From: a candidate division Zixibacteria bacterium DG_27
GTDB taxonomy: Bacteria; Zixibacteria; MSB-5A5; DG-27
Direction of reading: 5' to 3'
DNA: 11,423 bases
NCBI GenBank assembly: GCA_001302725.1
Contig: LIZU01000105.1
Location: 1-11,423 of the forward strand
Notes under the pieces: model-generated
What the model saw: the letters and a program-made list of their open reading frames with translations, nothing else
The model's database searches: none
Told to the model about the DNA's origin: nothing
In this document: in pieces, positions 6,933 through 11,423 of the stretch
How positions within the stretch are numbered: the stretch's first letter is position 1
How the letters are laid out: the number at the start of each line of letters is the position of its first letter
Position numbers and translations under genes: made by a program

Positions 6933-7445
6933 ATGACCGTTGAGGAAGCAATCAGAACCGCCATCGATTATGAGACCAGAGTGCGGGATGTCTACGCAGA
7001 TGCTGTGGGGCAGACTGCCGACCCCGTGGGAAAGCGCATCTTAGGGGTGTTGGCTAACGAGGAACAGCACCACCTAGATTATCTGCAGAGCAAACTCCAG
7101 CAATGGAAGACAAGCGGAGAGGTCACCTCTGAGGGGTTGAAGACTGCCATCCCCTCCAGAGAGGTCATAGAAGCCGGGGTGAACAAGCTCGAAACCCACC
7201 TGGCCGGTCAAAACCGTCGCGTCGCTGAACTGCAGATTCTCAAGAAAGCACTTGACGTCGAGCTTGAGACCGGCAACTTCTACAAGAAGATGGTCAAAGA
7301 ACTGCCGGCTGCGGGACAGCGACTATTCGCCCGCTTCGTGGAGATCGAGGAGGGGCACCTGGCCATCGTCCAGGCGGAGCTCGACTATGCCAGCGGCACC
7401 GGCTTCTGGTTCGATTTCATGGAGTTCAATCTGGAGGGAGCATGA
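6933..7445 (+). CDS. Ferritin-like (rubrerythrin-domain) diiron protein, first copy
   Basis: Predicted cytoplasmic four-helix diiron protein of the rubrerythrin/ferritin-like superfamily, 170 residues, without a rubredoxin domain. Two half-motifs of the diiron site are visible: E14-x6-Y21 with E44-x-x-H47 in the first helix pair, and E110-x6-Y117 with E139-x-x-H142 in the second. Helices 2 and 3 are joined by a hydrophilic linker (about 60-80). The C-terminus is rich in aromatic residues (SGTGFWFDFMEF), a pattern seen in several of these relatives. GAGGTGA lies just before the ATG. The exact role (peroxide reduction, iron handling or oxygen scavenging) cannot be told from sequence; position between a 2-oxoacid oxidoreductase and superoxide reductase suggests oxidative stress. 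The stop forms an ATGA with the mini-ORF at 7442. Without its own rubredoxin domain it would need an external electron donor. Confidence 0.85.
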   Translation: MTVEEAIRTAIDYETRVRDVYADAVGQTADPVGKRILGVLANEEQHHLDYLQSKLQQWKTSGEVTSEGLKTAIPSREVIEAGVNKLETHLAGQNRRVAELQILKKALDVELETGNFYKKMVKELPAAGQRLFARFVEIEEGHLAIVQAELDYASGTGFWFDFMEFNLEGA

Positions 7446-7498
7446 AAAAGGGTGTGCTTCTGCTCCTGAGCTTAATCCTAATGATTCGGAGATGGTGA
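7442..7498 (+). CDS. Candidate 18-residue hydrophobic peptide (MKKGVLLLLSLILMIRRW)
   Basis: ATG 7442 overlaps the previous stop as ATGA, GGAGGGAG lies immediately upstream at good spacing, and the frame ends at TGA 7496-7498, only 3 nt before the next gene's ATG at 7502. The peptide has two lysines, a run of leucine/isoleucine/valine, then Arg-Arg-Trp: the shape of a single short membrane helix or of a signal-peptide N-region plus core. It could be a translated small membrane peptide, a coupling leader for the next gene, or the stub of a lost exported protein. No homologue is known to me; expression is unproven. Confidence 0.35.
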   Translation: MKKGVLLLLSLILMIRRW

Positions 7499-7501
7499 CA
7501 C

Positions 7502-8014
7502 ATGGATAAAGCGACGAAACGTACTGCCGAGGGGCTGCTGAAGGCCATCCAGTTGGAGGTTGACGGTCAACATTTCTACCGGATGGCGGCCAAAAGCACC
7601 ACCGACCCCAAAGGTCAGGAAGTGTTTGAGAGGTTAGCAAGAGAAGAGGAGGAGCACGAGCGCTTTCTCAAGACTCAGTACAAGTCCATAAGCGAGACCG
7701 GCGCGCCCAGCAAAGAGGTCGAGCTTGGCTCTCCGGCCGACCTTTCCGGCACCAGCCCCATCTTTTCCGATCAGATCCAGACTCGGTTGGGAGAAGCTCA
7801 CTACGAGATGAGCGCCCTCTCCATCGGCATCCAGCTGGAGCTAGCCTCCATTAAGCTGTATAAGGGAGAAGCTGAGGCTGTTGCTGATCCCACGGCGCGA
7901 TCATTTTACTCCGAACTGGCAGAGTGGGAGTCCGGTCACCACAAGGCACTGCTGCGCCAGCAAGAGATGTTGAAGGAGGATTACTGGCACGCCAGCGGCT
8001 TTTATCCCTTCTGA
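7502..8014 (+). CDS. Ferritin-like (rubrerythrin-domain) diiron protein, second copy
   Basis: 170-residue predicted four-helix diiron protein, related to but clearly diverged from the gene before it. Ligand pattern: E19-x6-Y26 and E49-x-x-H52 in the first half, E113-x6-Y120 and E143-x-x-H146 in the second. The second half contains an extra HYEMSALSIGIQLE stretch, and the C-terminus ends in an aromatic motif (DYWHASGFYPF), as in the first copy. No rubredoxin or ferredoxin domain. The ATG at 7502 follows GGAG/GGTGA sequences and comes 3 nt after the stop of the 18-codon mini-ORF, so translation may be coupled. Likely role is peroxide reduction or iron handling, inferred from the fold and neighbours; substrate is not visible in the sequence. 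Confidence 0.85.
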   Translation: MDKATKRTAEGLLKAIQLEVDGQHFYRMAAKSTTDPKGQEVFERLAREEEEHERFLKTQYKSISETGAPSKEVELGSPADLSGTSPIFSDQIQTRLGEAHYEMSALSIGIQLELASIKLYKGEAEAVADPTARSFYSELAEWESGHHKALLRQQEMLKEDYWHASGFYPF

Positions 8015-8047
8015 CCACAAAGCCTCAAATGGTTAGGAAGGCGAGTC

Positions 8048-8116
8048 TTGGCTTAGCCTAAAGGGGAGGTTGGTCATTATCTGATACTTTCCTCCCCATG
8101 TTAAAAACGTTATCAT
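8048..8116 (+). promoter_or_regulatory. Regulatory spacer of the superoxide reductase gene: nested symmetric elements and weak -10
   Basis: The 157-nt spacer carries TTGGCTTAGCCTAA at 8048-8061; its core TTAG-C-CTAA equals the centre of the DtxR/IdeR box (TTAGSCTAA), with a partly matching left arm and no right arm. Next, GGGGAGG (8063-8069) pairs with CCTCCCC (8091-8097) around a 21-nt loop holding ATTATC-T-GATACT (8076-8087), a near-symmetric 6-1-6 element. TATCAT (8111-8116) is a five-of-six -10 box, but the -35 position is poor. There is no T run after the stem, so this is unlikely to be an intrinsic terminator. An iron-dependent operator is inferred from the match only. Confidence 0.35.
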
Positions 8117-8171
8117 GGTAGTTGAAATCGGAATCTATCGAAGGACTTTTCACTGTTAAGGAGGTCTCAAA

Positions 8172-8546
8172 ATGACAGAGAGATTACAGATCTACAAGTG
8201 CGAAATCTGTGGTAACATCGTGGAGGTGCTTCACGAGGGGGTGGGCGAACTGGTCTGCTGTAACCAGCCCATGAAGCTCTACCGGGAGAACACCGTAGAT
8301 GCCGCCAGGGAGAAGCACGTCCCGGTGGTGGAGAAGACCGCCTCGGGTTTCAAGGTGACGGTAGGCAGCGTCCCCCATCCTATGGAGGAGAAACACTACA
8401 TCGAGTGGATTGAGATAATAGCAGACGGAAAGGCCTATCGTCAGTTCCTGAAGCCCGGTGAGGCACCGGAGGCCACCTTCTGCATCGAGGCAAAAGAGGT
8501 CACCGCCCGCGAATACTGCAACCTGCACGGGTTGTGGAAGGCGTAG
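8172..8546 (+). CDS. dfx: Desulfoferrodoxin, two-iron superoxide reductase
   Basis: Reduces superoxide to hydrogen peroxide in the cytoplasm without making oxygen, usually with rubredoxin as donor. The 124 residues hold two domains. The N-terminal desulforedoxin-like center I has C10, C13, C29 and C30 (YKCEICG, LVCCNQPM). The catalytic center II has the conserved E47-K48-H49 loop, H69 and H75 (SVPHPMEEKHYIEW), then C116 and H119 (YCNLHGLW), giving the His4Cys iron site at standard numbering. All ligands are present, so this is the class with a complete center I. A strong AAGGAGGT lies 8 nt before the ATG. Its own spacer and possible promoter suggest regulation partly separate from the upstream ferritin-like genes. 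No rubredoxin gene is seen in the window. Confidence 0.97.
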   Translation: MTERLQIYKCEICGNIVEVLHEGVGELVCCNQPMKLYRENTVDAAREKHVPVVEKTASGFKVTVGSVPHPMEEKHYIEWIEIIADGKAYRQFLKPGEAPEATFCIEAKEVTAREYCNLHGLWKA

Positions 8547-8623
8547 GGTGAAAGAGGAGCAACCACAGTCTCGTGAGCCGTTATTTTTCGATGCGACACT
8601 GACTTCCAAGATAGGAGATAGCG

Positions 8624-9076
8624 ATGAAATTCAAATCCGTTGTTGAGATTCTCGACTTCGCAATAGACAAAGAGGAGGAAGCGGCTCAATTTTATAAGAG
8701 CCTGGCTACCAAGGCAGAGCACTGGACTATGGGCAAGGCCTTCGAAGATTTCGCCAGGGAGGAGGTGAAACACAAAGAGAAGTTGCTGAAGATCAAGGAG
8801 GGCAAGCTTCTGGCACCAGCCGTGGAGAAGGTCAAGGACTTAAAGATCGCTGATTACCTGGTGGACGTCACCCCCAGCCCCGAGCTTGACTATCAAGAGG
8901 CACTCATTCTGGCGATGAAGAAAGAGAAGGCCTCCTTCAAACTTTACAACGATTTGGCTACCTCCACTGACGATAGCAACCTTCGTAACACCCTGCTGAG
9001 CCTCGCCCAGGAGGAGGCCAAACACAAGTTGCGGCTCGAAGTCGAGTACGACGAGCACTTCCTCTCGGAGAACTGA
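8624..9076 (+). CDS. Ferritin-like (rubrerythrin-domain) diiron protein, third copy
   Basis: 150-residue protein with a compact rubrerythrin-type four-helix fold. Diiron pattern: E17-x6-Y24 with E47-x-x-H50 and, after a linker, E101-x6-Y108 with E131-x-x-H134. The linker region (about 56-90) contains IADYLVDVTPSPELDYQEAL, a segment typical of short erythrin-domain proteins of anaerobes. No C-terminal rubredoxin domain. AGGAGA at 8613-8618 lies 5 nt before the ATG. It follows the superoxide reductase gene by 77 nt with no obvious promoter between, so the two are probably co-transcribed; disposing of the peroxide made by superoxide reductase is a reasonable inferred role. It is distinct from the two 170-residue copies upstream. 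Confidence 0.88.
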   Translation: MKFKSVVEILDFAIDKEEEAAQFYKSLATKAEHWTMGKAFEDFAREEVKHKEKLLKIKEGKLLAPAVEKVKDLKIADYLVDVTPSPELDYQEALILAMKKEKASFKLYNDLATSTDDSNLRNTLLSLAQEEAKHKLRLEVEYDEHFLSEN

Positions 9077-9165
9077 AAACCTTGGCGCTGCAACAGGCAA
9101 CTGGCAGGAATAACTCACGGAAAAGCGAATCGACCGCGGTCTTGGGATCGCGGCAGGAGATTTCA

Positions 9166-9681
9166 ATGAAAGAACGAACCGGGATTGTAACAGTCGAAGG
9201 GAAACCACTGACCCTGGTCGGAGAGGAGGTCAGACTAGGCGATAAAGCTCCAAACTTCACGGTGCTGGATAATGATTTGACGCCGGTTGAGTTTGCATCG
9301 TACCGGGGCAAAGTCTGCGTTATCTCCTCGGTCCCCTCCCTGGACACTCCGGTGTGTGACGCCGAGACCAGGAGGTTCAACCAGGAAGCTGGCAGGCTCG
9401 GCTCCGATGTCGTCATTCTCACCATCAGCATGGACCTGCCCTTCGCCCAGAAGAGGTGGTGTGGCGCCGCGGGTGTGGACAAGGTGCAGACTCTGTCCGA
9501 CCACCGGGAGGCCTCCTTCGGCACCGCGTACGGCGTGCTCATCAAGGAACTGAGACTACTGGCAAGAGCGGTGTTCGTGGTTGACAGAGAGGGCAGTATT
9601 CAATACATACAGCTGGTGGAGGAGCTCACCAAAGAGCCGGACTACAAGGCAGTATTGGATGCGGTGCGCAAATTGACTTGA
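9166..9681 (+). CDS. tpx: Thiol peroxidase (atypical 2-Cys peroxiredoxin, Tpx)
   Basis: Reduces hydrogen peroxide and organic hydroperoxides using a disulfide that is recycled by thioredoxin. From ATG 9166 the protein has 171 residues, the normal Tpx length; the longer open frame back to 9082 has no ribosome site, while AGGAGA (9155-9160) stands 5 nt before 9166. Peroxidatic C64 lies in PSLDTPVCDAETRRFN and resolving C99 in DLPFAQKRWCGAAG, both diagnostic for Tpx. An additional C51 precedes the active site. It lies 89 nt after the third ferritin-like gene; that gap contains a perfect 10-bp palindrome GACCGCGGTC (9132-9141) of unknown meaning. It fits the cluster's peroxide-removal role and implies a thioredoxin system encoded elsewhere. 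Confidence 0.96.
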   Translation: MKERTGIVTVEGKPLTLVGEEVRLGDKAPNFTVLDNDLTPVEFASYRGKVCVISSVPSLDTPVCDAETRRFNQEAGRLGSDVVILTISMDLPFAQKRWCGAAGVDKVQTLSDHREASFGTAYGVLIKELRLLARAVFVVDREGSIQYIQLVEELTKEPDYKAVLDAVRKLT

Positions 9682-9828
9682 GGGCCTGTCAACACCTGAG
9701 CGGTTTTCCACCTGCAGGCAGAACGGATTGTCTCTCAGCACCCGACTCTGTCTTTCGGTGAAATCCCAAAACACGATGTCAACTCGGGCGGCCTCCCCGT
9801 TGAGATCAAGACGGGGTGTCAGATCCCG
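9682..9828. other. Spacer between tpx and the arsC-like gene
   Basis: No promoter or terminator I can support. The stretch is free of stops for 49 codons on the minus strand and is also partly open on the plus strand ahead of the arsC ATG, but no start codon with a ribosome site accompanies either. A CCTGCAGG palindrome lies near 9711. It may hold decayed coding sequence; nothing is recognised. Confidence 0.3.
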
Positions 9829-10272
9829 ATGGGCGAAACTGTGAAGCAAAAAGTCCTCTTTTTGTGTACGACGAATTCCTGCCGTTCTCAAATAGCAGAG
9901 GGCCTGTTGAGGGCGTTGGCTGGTGACCAGTTCGAGGCGTACAGCGCTGGCGCGGTTGCTTTCTCGATCCATCCTCTGGCAAAGACAGTAATGAGTGAGA
10001 TCGGGATTGACATCTCCGGTCACAGAAGCAAGTCCGTGGTGGAATACATCACTGAGCAGTTCGACTACGTCATAACCGTCTGCGGTGAGCATGCTACAAA
10101 GCTCTGCCCTGCTTTCGTCGGAGAGGCAAAGCACAGACTGCACTGGAGCTTCATCGATCCCGTCGAAGCTGTCGGGAACGATCAGGAGGTGCTGGCGGTT
10201 TTCAGAGAGGCCAGAGAGGAAATAAAGGCAAGCGTTAAGAGGTTCGTAGAGGAATCGAAGGAGCTCGAGTGA
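9829..10272 (+). CDS. arsC: Arsenate reductase, thioredoxin-coupled type / LMW protein-tyrosine phosphatase fold
   Basis: Reduces arsenate to arsenite through a Cys-based LMW-phosphatase fold with a mobile redox-Cys loop. The 147 residues contain the P-loop C13-TTNSC-R19-S20, then SAGAVAFSIHPLA, the signature GIDISGHRSKSV (59-70), FDYVITVC85 and a second loop cysteine C93, and LHWSFIDPVEA near the C-terminus, where the phosphatase Asp-Pro lies. C85 and C93 are separated by seven residues, whereas I recall six in Staphylococcus ArsC (C82, C89). Start: ATG 9829 with only a weak GGGGTG 12 nt upstream; a GTG at 9841 is the alternative. It could act on phosphoproteins instead of arsenate, since no other ars gene is in view. 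Its TGA overlaps the next ATG as TGATG. Confidence 0.88.
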   Translation: MGETVKQKVLFLCTTNSCRSQIAEGLLRALAGDQFEAYSAGAVAFSIHPLAKTVMSEIGIDISGHRSKSVVEYITEQFDYVITVCGEHATKLCPAFVGEAKHRLHWSFIDPVEAVGNDQEVLAVFREAREEIKASVKRFVEESKELE

Positions 10273-11423
10273 TGGGTAAACTGCCACCAGACAAAGAGGT
10301 TCTAAAACAGCTGATCAGAAAACTGCACCAGGGTGCCAGCCCCGAGGAGGTGAAGGAAGAGTTCAAGGAGGCCTTCAAGGATGCTGCTCCGACAGCGATA
10401 GCCCAAGCCGAAGAGGAGCTCATAAAGGAGGGCATGCCCAAAGAAGAGATCCACAGACTTTGCGAGGTTCATATCGCCGCCTTTAGAGAGTCACTGGAGA
10501 GGGAAGAGACTTTAGCACCCGCGGGGCATCCCCTCCATATCCTCATGGAAGAGCACAAAATACTCCTGGAGTTTGCTGCCGAGCTCAAGGATCTCTCCGG
10601 TAAGATGAAAGCGAAAAGCGACTTCGGTTCTGTCGGCGATGAGATGGTCGAGTTGAGAAATCTGGAAAGGCAACTGAAGGATTCGGAAAGCCACTACATC
10701 CGGGAGGAGAATGTCCTTTTCCCCTATCTGGAGAAGCATGGAATCACGCAGCCTCCCGCCATGATGTGGGCGGAGCATGACAGGATAAGAGAGCTGGAGA
10801 AGAACCTGTATCAGCTCCTCGATACCCACGAGAGCATGAAGTTTCAAGGTTTCGTGAAGCAACTGGAGGAGTCGGCGATTTCGCTTGCGGAGTTTTTGTC
10901 TGGCCATTTCTCTAAGGAGAATAAGATCCTGTTTCCGACCAGCCTGGAGGTCGTGGTCGCAAACGAGTGGGGAGAAATCAGGCGGCAGTTTGACGAGCTC
11001 GGCTACCCCGCCTTTACGCCCAGGACTGCAATGGTAGCCTTCGGGATGGTGGAACCGTTGAGCGCAAAAAAAGACCCCCCAGGACAGGTTCTCTTCGAGA
11101 CCGGAATCTTAACTAAAGAGGAGATCAAATCGCTCCTGAACACCCTACCAGTGGACATCACTTTCGTGGACAAGGATGACACCGTGCGCTACTTCAGCGA
11201 GACTAAGGAGAGGATCTTCCCCAGGACCAAGGCCGTGATCGGACGAACAGTGCAGCTCTGTCATCCCCAGAAGAGCGTCCACCTTGTGAATCAGATCCTG
11301 GAGGATTTCAGAGCCGGTCGCAGAGAGGTGGCCGAGTTCTGGATCAACATGAACGACAGGCTCGTCTACATTCGATACTTCCCGGTTCGCGACAAGAACG
11401 GCGAATACCTGGGTTGCGTCGAG
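10272..11423 (+). CDS. DUF438-hemerythrin-PAS sensor-like protein (3' end beyond window)
   Basis: Open to the end of the window, 384 codons seen, C-terminus missing. Domains in order: DUF438 at about residues 5-80 (KQLIRKLHQGASPEEVKEEF, RLCEVHIAAF); a hemerythrin HHE domain at about 85-225, with H86-P-L-H89, H95, H141-YIRE-E146-NVLFP, H169 and GH212-FSKE-NKILFP as likely diiron ligands; and a PAS-like domain from about 290 (LPVDITFVDKDDTVRYFS, GRTVQLCHPQKSVH, EFWINMNDRLVYIRYFPV). This architecture occurs in anaerobes and is thought to sense oxygen, nitric oxide or redox state through the diiron site and PAS domain; its output here is unseen. The ATG lies in TGATG with the arsC stop, so translational coupling is likely; there is no separate strong ribosome site. 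Confidence 0.9.
   Translation, partial: MGKLPPDKEVLKQLIRKLHQGASPEEVKEEFKEAFKDAAPTAIAQAEEELIKEGMPKEEIHRLCEVHIAAFRESLEREETLAPAGHPLHILMEEHKILLEFAAELKDLSGKMKAKSDFGSVGDEMVELRNLERQLKDSESHYIREENVLFPYLEKHGITQPPAMMWAEHDRIRELEKNLYQLLDTHESMKFQGFVKQLEESAISLAEFLSGHFSKENKILFPTSLEVVVANEWGEIRRQFDELGYPAFTPRTAMVAFGMVEPLSAKKDPPGQVLFETGILTKEEIKSLLNTLPVDITFVDKDDTVRYFSETKERIFPRTKAVIGRTVQLCHPQKSVHLVNQILEDFRAGRREVAEFWINMNDRLVYIRYFPVRDKNGEYLGCVE

Noticed and set aside
8063..8097. GGGGAGG/CCTCCCC stem as an intrinsic terminator for the ferritin-like genes
   Set aside because: The loop is 21 nt and no T run follows; a regulatory role is at least as likely.
8548..8646. GTG-initiated 32-codon frame between the superoxide reductase and the third ferritin-like gene
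   Set aside because: It runs into the next gene in another frame, has no good ribosome site and no recognisable features.
9082..9165. Longer start for thiol peroxidase at 9082
   Set aside because: No ribosome site there, and the 28 additional residues are not part of the Tpx family; AGGAGA precedes the 9166 ATG.
9556..10287. 243-codon minus-strand frame across the tpx end, spacer and arsC-like gene
   Set aside because: Most of it is antisense to two well-recognised genes; the spacer part shows no family and no start signal.

Overview
The window looks like chromosomal DNA from a strictly or facultatively anaerobic bacterium of moderately high G+C content. The evidence is its gene content: rubrerythrin, desulfoferrodoxin-type superoxide reductase, a CoA-dependent 2-oxoacid:ferredoxin-type oxidoreductase and several rubrerythrin-like ferritin proteins, with no catalase or superoxide dismutase in view. 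I cannot name the phylum securely. The KorB sequence (GIGQAAK variant) recalls proteins I associate with Chloroflexota and other deep anaerobes, but that is an impression and not a search result.

Layout. Minus strand, 57-2696: galT followed by glgA, a two-gene sugar-nucleotide/glycogen unit read from a good sigma70-like promoter at 2798-2825. A 320-bp divergent spacer follows. Plus strand, 3018-4138: a Fur/PerR-family regulator broken by a frameshift, then an intact classical rubrerythrin. 4147-6827: a promoter with an operator-like inverted repeat, then the gamma-alpha fusion subunit (frameshifted near its C-terminus) and the beta subunit of a 2-oxoacid oxidoreductase. 6933-9076: two tightly linked ferritin-like proteins with an 18-codon hydrophobic mini-ORF fitted exactly between them, then a two-iron superoxide reductase with its own regulatory spacer, then a third ferritin-like protein. 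9166-9681: thiol peroxidase. 9829 to the end: a thioredoxin-type arsenate reductase/LMW phosphatase and the start of a DUF438-hemerythrin-PAS protein, joined by a TGATG overlap.

How the parts may work together. From 3018 onward the plus strand reads as a reductive oxygen/peroxide defence cluster. Superoxide reductase makes peroxide, rubrerythrin and Tpx reduce peroxide, the ferritin-like diiron proteins may add peroxidase or iron-handling capacity, and a Fur/PerR protein would normally control the set. The 2-oxoacid oxidoreductase could supply low-potential electrons; that link is inferred from position only. No rubredoxin gene lies in the window.

The most unusual points are two out-of-frame internal deletions in otherwise well-conserved genes: about 22 nt in the regulator, removing its His-x-His metal site, and about 10 nt in the KorA-like subunit. 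Next come the mini-ORF between the ferritin-like genes and the nested symmetric elements in front of the superoxide reductase. I saw no tRNA, rRNA, CRISPR array, insertion sequence or convincing intrinsic terminator.
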